Below, one piece after another: positions 24,591 through 33,600 of a stretch of 42,934 nucleotides of DNA. Every line of letters begins with the position of its first letter. Position 1 is the stretch's first letter. Position numbers and translations under genes: made by a program. The notes beneath the pieces were generated by a model. That model was not told where the DNA came from, made no database searches, and was given only the letters and a program-made list of their open reading frames with translations. This stretch comes from a virus, in the IMG/VR virus record IMGVR_UViG_3300048121_000930, positions 1 to 42,934 of that record; one strand, written 5' to 3'.

Positions 24591-25564
24591 GCTCCTGTTG
24601 TTATGGTTACGTACTCTCCTGTATCAGGATTAAGAACTTGCACAAGATGTTCTTCTTCTTTTTGCAAAGCTTCTTTAACCATCTCATAGTACTTGTGTCC
24701 ACAGGTACTTGTCTCGTAGGTTTTATTTAAAGGGGGAAATTCATTCATGTATAGTGCCTTGAAGAACTGTTTGTCGTTCCCAGCAACTACGCCAGCGTTG
24801 TGATAGATTGCGTTCTTATCCCATTGGTCTATTCCAGATGTGGACCAAGAAAAGTCCAGCTCTGGTATAACCATTGTTTGGTTTCCTCTTTTCCAAAGAT
24901 TCCAAAGTACAGCCCACATATCAGCACACCATATCTGCACCTCGTGGTGACTAGAATCCGCTTCCTTCTTTTCTCCATTAAGCTTAGATATCTCTACATA
25001 TAATCTAGTACAGTCTCTTTCCACATCCCTCCAGTAGAACTTGTCTATGTTCTTAATCATGTATTGAGCTCCTCCTGAATGATGTTGATTTTTTTTAACT
25101 GTCTCTTCATCTATAGCCATGATAGTTAACATCTTCTCCAGAACATCTCTGCCCTTTGAGAGTATGTAGTCGTATCCTATATAAGATATGGTGTCTGATA
25201 AATAACATATCTCATCCCTGGTTAACTTTTCTGTTGGTAAGGGTTTAGTTAATGCAATATCACAGTCGTGATAGAATATGTGATGCTTATATAAGTCTGG
25301 ATATTTGTCGAAGTGTTTTTGTAATATGTGCGGTCTTATGCTAGATATGTATCCACGTTCTGCTCTAGTGTCCTCGTAGAATTCAAAGGTTACGCCAGGA
25401 TATTTTGTAGCCATAAGTTCATAGTGTGGGTCTACATTTCCATGTATAGCACAAACTATATGAACATCTTCTAAGTTTACATTCTGTTTTCTGAAAGAGT
25501 GGAGCATGGTATCTATTTGCCATGCATAGTATTTGGTTGCTGGTTGAGCACAAATGTATTTCAT
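24587..25564 (-). CDS. GT-A glycosyltransferase, possibly peptide O-glycosyltransferase-like
   Basis: This gene encodes 325 residues. The opening YICAQPATKYYAWQIDTMLH, then HHIFYHDCDIALTKPL with the DxD metal site, HHSGGAQYMIKN and DMWAVLWNLWKRGN define a GT-A enzyme. The combination DxD, then GGAQY, then a Met/Trp helix reminds me of plant-type peptidyl-serine galactosyl- and hydroxyproline arabinosyltransferases. That similarity is from memory and weak. It is first in the run of four, two bases after the tail-protein gene. A protein acceptor such as the Thr-rich adhesin encoded upstream is an attractive possibility. Confidence 0.7.
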   Translation of the reverse strand: MKYICAQPATKYYAWQIDTMLHSFRKQNVNLEDVHIVCAIHGNVDPHYELMATKYPGVTFEFYEDTRAERGYISSIRPHILQKHFDKYPDLYKHHIFYHDCDIALTKPLPTEKLTRDEICYLSDTISYIGYDYILSKGRDVLEKMLTIMAIDEETVKKNQHHSGGAQYMIKNIDKFYWRDVERDCTRLYVEISKLNGEKKEADSSHHEVQIWCADMWAVLWNLWKRGNQTMVIPELDFSWSTSGIDQWDKNAIYHNAGVVAGNDKQFFKALYMNEFPPLNKTYETSTCGHKYYEMVKEALQKEEEHLVQVLNPDTGEYVTITTGA

Positions 25565-25566
25565 AA

Positions 25567-26520
25567 TTATGGGTAGCTCTTAGAGATCTCCGAGTTTACG
25601 GCAAAAATCTCTATAGGCTCGGTACTATTGTTAGTTAATTTAATTTCTGCATAGTACCCCTTCAAACCATAACTTTCAGCAATAGGATTCTTAGCGGAGA
25701 ACATAAAGTCTCCTGGATTCACAACAACAGATGACCCACCCAATATGAGTGACTGATCTGTTCTTTCTGATACATTTCCTATAAACTGATATGAACCACC
25801 AACGGCTCTAAATAATGCGTCTCCAACTGATATATTGTTGGGGACAAGATTAAACGTGTAAGTTAAATTATCGAGTAGTACTAAATTTCCAATGCCTTGC
25901 ACAGATAACAACTCAGGTTTAGCTGCATCTGATTCATCACGTCTTATATATGAATAGTATTGACCTTCTTTTTCCTTGAATGATTCTTTGTTTACATGAC
26001 CTCTGTCTAAATCCGTAAGTATAGTTACATCCCAGTTTCCGTTGTCTCCCTCTATTTCTATTGTCTTAAATATCTTAACCTCTGATGGCGATGCGTTAGA
26101 TACAAAGGTAACCTCTGTATTGTACTCTTCACCATAGAAAGTGTTTCTGGAGTCTTCGTTTGCATGATGTTTCCACAGCTGACCATCTTTAAATGTATAG
26201 AAATCACTGTTCATGTTGATCATGTTTTCAGGAAGATACGAATAAAATGTAGTCCATCCTTTATTATATTCAGAGAATGCTAATGTTTTTTCTTCACCAT
26301 CTCCTTTTGTTGGATTTACATACTCATCTAATATGCTGTCTGGCTCAATAGGTAGTGAGTATTCTCCAGGAGGCACAGGGTTAACTGGACACTGATCTGT
26401 AAGATACTTTGGTCTATAGTCTGGATCACCAGGAAGGTTCTCCTTTACCTGATTGGTTGCCTTACCATTAACGTATTTTCTGAGGCGTTTTACCTCCGCA
26501 TAACCTGATCTATACTTCAT
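25567..26520 (-). CDS. Tail/virion structural protein
   Basis: This gene encodes 317 residues. A Pro-rich N-terminal half (residues about 25-75) leads to a central stretch. There, GWTTFYSYLPENMINMNSDF, FKDGQLWKHHAN, NTFYGEEYNTEVTFVSN and KIFKTIEIEGDNGNWDV match a module I recall from large virion proteins of crAss-like and other Bacteroidetes phages. The C-terminal 100 residues are beta-rich, like a receptor-contact or jelly-roll domain. No signal peptide is present. It follows the Asp-box protein and precedes the glycosyltransferases. It is likely a tail-associated protein; the precise place in the virion is unknown. Confidence 0.7.
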   Translation of the reverse strand: MKYRSGYAEVKRLRKYVNGKATNQVKENLPGDPDYRPKYLTDQCPVNPVPPGEYSLPIEPDSILDEYVNPTKGDGEEKTLAFSEYNKGWTTFYSYLPENMINMNSDFYTFKDGQLWKHHANEDSRNTFYGEEYNTEVTFVSNASPSEVKIFKTIEIEGDNGNWDVTILTDLDRGHVNKESFKEKEGQYYSYIRRDESDAAKPELLSVQGIGNLVLLDNLTYTFNLVPNNISVGDALFRAVGGSYQFIGNVSERTDQSLILGGSSVVVNPGDFMFSAKNPIAESYGLKGYYAEIKLTNNSTEPIEIFAVNSEISKSYP

Positions 26521-26524
26521 ACTA

Positions 26525-26536
26525 CAAAGATACTAA
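26525..26536 (-). promoter_or_regulatory. Promoter-like element TTAGTATCTTTG (copy A)
   Basis: On the minus strand, TTAGTATCTTTG is followed by TAGT and the ATG of the gene at 25567-26520. It begins right at the upstream gene's TAA stop. TATCTTTG matches TAnnTTTG. The same 12-mer, in the same stop-to-start setting, precedes the gene at 22254. A leaderless start is implied. No clear -33 TTTG is seen. Confidence 0.45.
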
Positions 26537-26537
26537 A

Positions 26538-29500
26538 TTAACACTTATCGTAATCTGGAAGGTTCTTTGAATTGCCAGTCTCCACAACAAAACCATCTTT
26601 GACAAGCATATAATTGTTGTTTTCTATATCAAACCACATAGGCTCCTCGCCTTCAGAACCAAAGAAATCCACTATGTCCTCTACCATATAATAACCATCT
26701 AAATAAGGTGTGCCATAAACATCAGCATATAGCTTGACTCCTATTGTGTTAATATATTTTGCTCCTCTTGGTGGAAAAAATATTAATTTACCACCGTAAT
26801 CTGGAGGATTGTTTTCCTGTATGTATACGTTATTCCAAGAGTAAGAAGTTGGGATCGGTATAGTATAATCAGTTACATAGGTAGTTAAGTCTTGTATCGT
26901 TTTTTTATTTGCTTTTGCAGGCACATCTGCTCTATCCTGTATGTTATAAAACACGTTTCTTTGTACACTTCTCATCACGGCATGACCATCTTCTGACTGG
27001 TCGTTAGTGAATAAGAACCAAGTTGCCTCAAATCCGTGACTTGCATAGCTAGACTGATTATATGTTTCATCTTGTTTTATTCCTTCAGTTATAGTTTGAT
27101 TTGGAATACTTGGGATAACAACTGGCTCACATATAGAAAAAACAATAATATCAAAAACACCATCAAGCTTTACTAATTCTCCAGTGTACTTAACATAAAC
27201 AATTGTAAATGGGTTTTGCGAATAAAATTCTGCTTTTCTTACATATCCTGGTGCAACATCGTAATTTAGATTAGCACTATCAGTATACGCTGGATAAGAT
27301 ATTTCTATCACAGAACTTCCATCAACAACTGTAGGTGCTTCTGGTTCAGGCAAAACATCTAATCCATATGATCTAGTTATATACAATCTAGGTTGTCCAT
27401 CTGGTTGATCATAGTCCGCATACATGTTAAAGATAGGTAGTCCATAGTATCCGTCTGAAAGATAGTCTGGGTTTGTTGTAGAGTTTACATCTGTATAAGT
27501 GTATTCCTGTTCTACTGACCATGAGTCTATCAGTCTGTCGTATGTTGGAGGAGAGGTTTCTAAAGAATCTGACAAGTTAAATAGTCTTGGCTTGACTGCA
27601 TATCCTTCTCTTATTAAAGCATACCAATTTCCGTTTGCTGCTGGCATTACATTCTGAATTACCAGGTTAGGATTGTTGTCACCATCAACATCAGATGGAT
27701 CATAAGATACTGGTTTCCATGTTATAAAATCATTGGTAAGTAAAAAAGTACTTGAAGTTCCCACTTGGATTTTGAACTCACCAGTATATGGGTTAACATC
27801 TAACCCATAACTCCATGTTTGAAAATCGCTACTAGTATAAGTAACATTATCAGTAGTTGTTAAAGATGTCATTTGAGTCCATGTCTGACCCCTGTCTGTT
27901 GTTGTGTAGTAGTGAAAATCACCGTGCTGTATTATTCCCTTTTGACCATATGCTGCAAGCTGTCTTACAGGGCTTGTGCTCCAAGCTAAAGACGTTTGTG
28001 AAACTTCATAAGTAGCCCAGTTATTAGCGTCTGACAAAACTGTTTGATTAGCAGGGAGTATCCACGACTTTCTACCTGAGCTGTAATTTCTACTCTCCAT
28101 GATCCATAAGTAACCGTCTGTATATTGAAATTTTGGATTGCTACTATAAAATGTATATGCACTTACATTTGACGGAGTGTTCCAGGTTGAACCAGAGTCC
28201 AAGCTATATATAAACTCTGGATTTCTACTTGCTTCAATATGTATAAACGGATCTATTCCGTTTGCCTCGCAATTTATAGTATATATATAAGCAAGACTAT
28301 CTGGATGTGTATATAGTGGCGTAAAATTAGTTCCGCCATCTGTACTTTCAAATAAGACCCAATCCTCATCAACCGCTGATACTGGTCCGTTTTGATCACC
28401 AGATGCAAGTATACGATTTCCGTATGGAGCCATTCTATTTGGTGCTAGACCAGCAGGCGTTTGTGCTGCACTGTTTCCTGTGGCTGTTGTTGTCTGACCT
28501 ACTATATCCCAAGAATACCAGTAATAAGTGCCAAAATTTGGATCTTGACTAAGATCATATCTTACATTATGAAATAGTATATTGTTTCCATAAATAATAG
28601 AATTACCTCCATAGTTAGTGTCAAAAGGTCCTATTATACTACTTGTTAATCCTGAAGGAACGCCAAATTCTGCTTTATCTCCCCAACCCTGAGGGACCAC
28701 ACCAGTAAACCAGCCTTCTTCATTTTTAATTTTCACTTCCATCACACCATTTACCAGTCTGTTGTTTGTCATAACATTGTTCTGATAGTTTGCATTTTCA
28801 TCTGTATGACTTGTTATAACAATGGTTCTCCCATTAAAGTAAAAAGGACTTGGATATTTTTCTGGATATACATAGGTGTCTCCAGTAACTGAATGCACTT
28901 GACTTATTGTAGGTAGATCTGTGTCTGTCCAGTTAAGACCAAAATTCCAAGACACTGCGTATTTATCTTGAGTCGTAAATAAACACATTCCGTTATCGGA
29001 GACAGACAATGGCATATTCTGATAAGGACCGCTACTCATAAAGAGTACATCGTCATAATTAAAGTCTACACCTGCATAAGTAGGAGGATTCCCTTGAATG
29101 AGTTCCCTAGCCAATACTGGTCTTATTTCTCCACCATTACTAGCACCTTGTTCACTTAAGAATCCTCTAAACAAACCCCACTGGGAAAATTGCGTAGTAG
29201 ACGGAGAAACCATTCTAGGCAAATAAACAAATATATAATCTTTGTCCATGTCGACCCAAAGCCTACCTCTGTTAAAGTTGTCTAAGCCAGTGTTATATAA
29301 AGTTTCTATTCTTTGAAAGTCATTGTAAGTGTCTGGACCATCCCACAAGACTTGGTTAAAACTAGCACCATCATCAATAGACTTGTAAATCAAATTGTCG
29401 TTTCTTCCAGGAGCCGTCCAATACACTAAGGCATACCAGACGTGGTTTTCAATACTACTATCATAGCCTGCATATACCACATCACTCCAGTACGTGTTAG

Positions 29501-30614
29501 CGACATAAGAACTGATTCCCCCCATTTCGGTTATCATTTGCCATGTTTCACCTGCATCAAAGGATATTCTGGGTATTGTGTTTGTATTGCTGCTCCCATC
29601 AGCATAATGAATTGATATCCATGTGTTTTCACGAGTAATCAACTGCCCATAAGGTTCAATAGCATTTGTTGTACTACTATTGTTTTGTATTGTTCTTCCT
29701 TGATTTATCTTAGAAAAAGAATATCCATTATTTGTTGACCATAAGTAATTATTACCTTCTTGTGTTTTAAATTGTGGACTGTAATACCCTCTGCTACTCG
29801 CAACAAACTCACAGTCTCCAATTTTAGATAGATAAGTTTTTGTTGTTCCAAAACCGTGTCTTTTAAAAAAATAATTAGGAGCACATGAATCCTGATATCT
29901 AATCCATCCGTTTGTACTTCTAAAACCATCTTGAAATATCATAGTGGCTTTGTCAAAATCTGCTGTGATTGTTATTGCGACATTACCCCAATACATATCT
30001 ATATTTCCTGAATACAAACTGTTATTAACGAAAACACTCTTACTCAAACTACCAGTAACCGTTATGCCTGGATTCTCTGAGTATAACGTAAATGCATCAT
30101 TTTCTTCATCAACATAATAGTCGTATGTTGTTTGATACATTCCAGCATACAAAAAAACTGCACCACTTGCATAGGAGCCTGTATAGTTATTCTGCCCAAC
30201 GTATGTAGTGTAGGGTGTTATTCCGTTTATTCTTGGAGAACCTCCTTGACCTGTAAAAACTAAATATTCAACTGTAGGCAAGCATGAAGCAACAATTTTT
30301 TTTGTAAAAAAGTTTATATAAATTTCATTACTGTTATCATCAGTTGGATCTAGGTCTGGTATATTGTATGATAAAGTTACTGTGACTGTTTCTGTTCCAT
30401 GGACACCAGTGCCATCACCATAAAATTCTGCATAATCATTTCCATAGGTGATTGTCATTGGACCATTGTTAGTGGTATCCCACTCTTCTCCTCTTATTGT
30501 ATATACCTGTGGAGCGTCTGTAAACATATATCCTTCTTGTGGCTTAAAAGAATATACAAATTGACCTGATTGATTTTCTCTTACACAAACTTTATGTATT
30601 GTTGTTTCTGCCAT
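26538..30614 (-). CDS. Tail protein with Asp-box (BNR) beta-propeller repeats
   Basis: This gene encodes 1358 residues, almost all beta and aromatic. At least six Asp-box-like turns (S-x-D-x-G-x-T-W) are visible: SFDAGETW, SIDDGASF, STDGGTNF, SLDSGSTW, TTDRGQTW, and the weaker STNNGYSF and SWNFGLNW. These mark one or more beta-propellers, as in sialidases and other glycan-binding proteins. The first 110 residues look like an Ig-like virion-anchoring domain. The FRIP motif and the Arg triad of true sialidases were not seen, so glycan binding or receptor recognition is more likely than catalysis. Position after the nozzle/adhesin supports a tail spike or fibre. Confidence 0.75.
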   Translation of the reverse strand: MAETTIHKVCVRENQSGQFVYSFKPQEGYMFTDAPQVYTIRGEEWDTTNNGPMTITYGNDYAEFYGDGTGVHGTETVTVTLSYNIPDLDPTDDNSNEIYINFFTKKIVASCLPTVEYLVFTGQGGSPRINGITPYTTYVGQNNYTGSYASGAVFLYAGMYQTTYDYYVDEENDAFTLYSENPGITVTGSLSKSVFVNNSLYSGNIDMYWGNVAITITADFDKATMIFQDGFRSTNGWIRYQDSCAPNYFFKRHGFGTTKTYLSKIGDCEFVASSRGYYSPQFKTQEGNNYLWSTNNGYSFSKINQGRTIQNNSSTTNAIEPYGQLITRENTWISIHYADGSSNTNTIPRISFDAGETWQMITEMGGISSYVANTYWSDVVYAGYDSSIENHVWYALVYWTAPGRNDNLIYKSIDDGASFNQVLWDGPDTYNDFQRIETLYNTGLDNFNRGRLWVDMDKDYIFVYLPRMVSPSTTQFSQWGLFRGFLSEQGASNGGEIRPVLARELIQGNPPTYAGVDFNYDDVLFMSSGPYQNMPLSVSDNGMCLFTTQDKYAVSWNFGLNWTDTDLPTISQVHSVTGDTYVYPEKYPSPFYFNGRTIVITSHTDENANYQNNVMTNNRLVNGVMEVKIKNEEGWFTGVVPQGWGDKAEFGVPSGLTSSIIGPFDTNYGGNSIIYGNNILFHNVRYDLSQDPNFGTYYWYSWDIVGQTTTATGNSAAQTPAGLAPNRMAPYGNRILASGDQNGPVSAVDEDWVLFESTDGGTNFTPLYTHPDSLAYIYTINCEANGIDPFIHIEASRNPEFIYSLDSGSTWNTPSNVSAYTFYSSNPKFQYTDGYLWIMESRNYSSGRKSWILPANQTVLSDANNWATYEVSQTSLAWSTSPVRQLAAYGQKGIIQHGDFHYYTTTDRGQTWTQMTSLTTTDNVTYTSSDFQTWSYGLDVNPYTGEFKIQVGTSSTFLLTNDFITWKPVSYDPSDVDGDNNPNLVIQNVMPAANGNWYALIREGYAVKPRLFNLSDSLETSPPTYDRLIDSWSVEQEYTYTDVNSTTNPDYLSDGYYGLPIFNMYADYDQPDGQPRLYITRSYGLDVLPEPEAPTVVDGSSVIEISYPAYTDSANLNYDVAPGYVRKAEFYSQNPFTIVYVKYTGELVKLDGVFDIIVFSICEPVVIPSIPNQTITEGIKQDETYNQSSYASHGFEATWFLFTNDQSEDGHAVMRSVQRNVFYNIQDRADVPAKANKKTIQDLTTYVTDYTIPIPTSYSWNNVYIQENNPPDYGGKLIFFPPRGAKYINTIGVKLYADVYGTPYLDGYYMVEDIVDFFGSEGEEPMWFDIENNNYMLVKDGFVVETGNSKNLPDYDKC

Positions 30615-30626
30615 TTTATTTTGCTT

Positions 30627-33600
30627 TTAAATCAAAGTTGTTGTTGTTGTGTTTACATAAGATAAATCCCAGTCATTAGTGTAATACAATACACCTTGTT
30701 CGCAATCAAACCTACCAATAACTTTAGCATCTTCATATCTAACAAAAATAATATTCGTTATAATTGTTGGGCTACCATTTGTTTGCATTATAGCAAAGTA
30801 ATTATCTAAATTAAGACCTTGGAAGGAATTAGAACCTCCACTGAAATTATTTGTTCCATAACTTATGCCTGTTCCTGGAAGCGGTCCTGTATAAGTAGCA
30901 TTTGTTCCAAAGTAACCTCCCACTGTGTTATAAAGAAATCCTCCTGAAACACTATTAGCAGAATTACCACAATAAGTTGATACTAAATTTAAAATATCAG
31001 AAGTTGTTGGGTGACTTGAGAAGTTTACTAAATTTGACCAAGAGAATGCAGTGTTTCCTGACTGTAGTGTTTGACTAAACAAATCCATTTCTATATTAGA
31101 GTTTGGAGTTTGATATAGCATTTGTGCTGGATCAATCACGACTTCAAAACATGCGTTTGCATCAAAGTTTGGATCCAATGGATATGCATCTATATTGTCT
31201 GGAGTTCCATCGTTATCATCATCATTGTCTAGATAATCTGGAATTCCATCACCATCAGTGTCTATTGTAGATGTTGTGGTTGTCGGCTGCACAGTGGTTG
31301 AACTCGTAGTCGGTATTGCTGTTGTAGATGAGGTTGTTGTAGGTGCAATTGGGCAATCTACATTTACATACCATGCAGTTCCTGTTAGTGGTGCATACAC
31401 CTCTACATCTAAATATCTATACGATGTATTTTTATACCATCTTATAGATAATGCATCTTGTTTTGCTGTAATAGTTTCTGTTGATAATCCTGCTCCAGTC
31501 AAATAGTTATCAAGCTGTGATTGATAGGTTATGTCTCCTAAATATCCAGTGTCATAAACTACACTACCGAGTCTTTTTACAATAAACTTATCTGGAATAG
31601 CCGATGCTTGTACTGTCATGTTGACCCATCCAAGCCCATATCCTAAATCTATTTTAAGTGCACTAGGGAACGCCTGACCACTAGTGTAATTGAAACTAGC
31701 TGGACAAGATTGTAAATTGTACGTCAAGGTAGTTGTTGGAACTGTTGGGTCCGTAGTGGTTGTATATGTAGATGTGGTAGTTGAACTACAAGATATCTTG
31801 TCTAATACTTGACCATTCTCATCTATCTTCAATAAAAACCTCTCATATTGGTTTGGGCTATTTGGATAAGTAAGATATGCTGTTGCTATAAACCATGAGT
31901 ATGTTGTGCTTTGCTCCAATCCACCATCAAATGTACCATGATTCATTGTTTTAACATAATCACCAACCGAAGGTATTGTGCCAGAACCTGTATGTCTCAT
32001 TTGTTTAATATAGTAACCAGCCTCACATAAACTGCCTAAAGAGTAATTAGTAGATCCTCCATATGTAACTGCACTAACATGTGATTCTAAAGAGTACCAC
32101 ATAAATCCATACGCATCAGCACCAAAATAAAACACATCTAAAGTAGTTGTCGGAGGTTCCGTAGTACTACTAGTGCTGCTAGTAGTTGGAATCAACGTTG
32201 TACTGGTAGTAGGTTCTAACGTAGTTGTAGGTTCTAAAGTAGTTGTAGGTTCTAGAGTAGTCGTTGTAGGTTCAAATGTAGTTGTACTGGTAGGCGGTGA
32301 TAGCGTTGTAGTAGGTAGTAATGTAGTACTTGTAGTTGGAAGTATAGTTGTTGTAGGCTCTATCGTAGTTGTTGGTTCAACGGTAGTTGTTGTCGTTGTT
32401 CCTGGACAAGCAGGACATACGGCAGTAACATATCCATTGTTATCAATTCTAATAGCATCTTCTACATATCCGTATCCAGAATTTGTTCTTACAGCGTAAT
32501 ATAAATTACCTCCATATAGTGGAGATGAATTTGATGCTCCATATATTCTTTCTCCAACACCAGGCAGTCCTACACCATTCCAATATATGCCAAAATTATA
32601 GTGAGTGTATTGATCACATGTTGCATCACAATTAACGAAGAATGTTCCGTTTCCATAATTGTTTTTAGACCCTAAGTACAAATCAGTTCTTTGAGTAGTT
32701 GTACTAGTCGTAGGCTGCTCAGTAGTAGTTGTAGTAGGCTCTAAAGTAGTACTTGTTGTCGGTTCTATAGTCGTACTTGTCGTTGGCTCTAAAGTTGTTG
32801 TCGTAGGCTGAAGAGTCGTACTTGTAGTGGGTGGTGCCGTTGTTGTGGTTGTTGGACATGGAGAACAAATGTCTATTATCTGACCATTGTTATCAATTTT
32901 AACGGCATATTCAATAGGAGCACATCCTCCTGTACCGCCTATTTGGAATGCAACATGAGCTGCACCAGTAGCTGTTGGGCTAGTTAAAGCTGCATTATCA
33001 TAAACATAGTCACCAACTTGCGGTACATTTCCTCCAACCCAATAATAATCTATATTAAAGAATTGAGCTTCATTTCCACAGTAATTTGTGCATGTTACTT
33101 TAGTTGTAGTGCCACATAAGTTTGGACCTAATCTAACTAATTGAGCAGAAACAGTTGTCGTACTTGTCGTTGGCTGAATTGTAGTGGTAGGTAACAAAGT
33201 TGTAGAACTAGTAGTTGGCTCCACTGTAGTTGTACTCGTAGTCGGTAACAACGTGGTTGAGGTAGTTGTGCTTAAACTAGCATCTGTAGTTGTGCTCGTA
33301 GTAGGCAACAATGTAGTTGATGTTGTTGTCGACAATGTGGGGTCTGTAGTGGTACTAGTAGTAGGCTCTAATGTTGTAGACGTAGTAGGCTCTAATGTAG
33401 TACTAGATGTAGATGTAGTAGGTTCTAACGTAGTGCTTGTAGTGGGTAATAATGTAGTAGTAGAAGTATATTGACTACACCAGTGAATAGAAACTATGAT
33501 ACCATCTTCATTTATTCCGTATACAGTGCTACTGTAGACCTCATTACAATTAAGATTTGTAACAATATATTTAACTCCGCCAGCCACTCCATGTGACATA

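Noticed and set aside
26538-30614. Exo-alpha-sialidase call
   Set aside because: Asp boxes alone mark beta-propellers of many functions; the catalytic motif was not seen.
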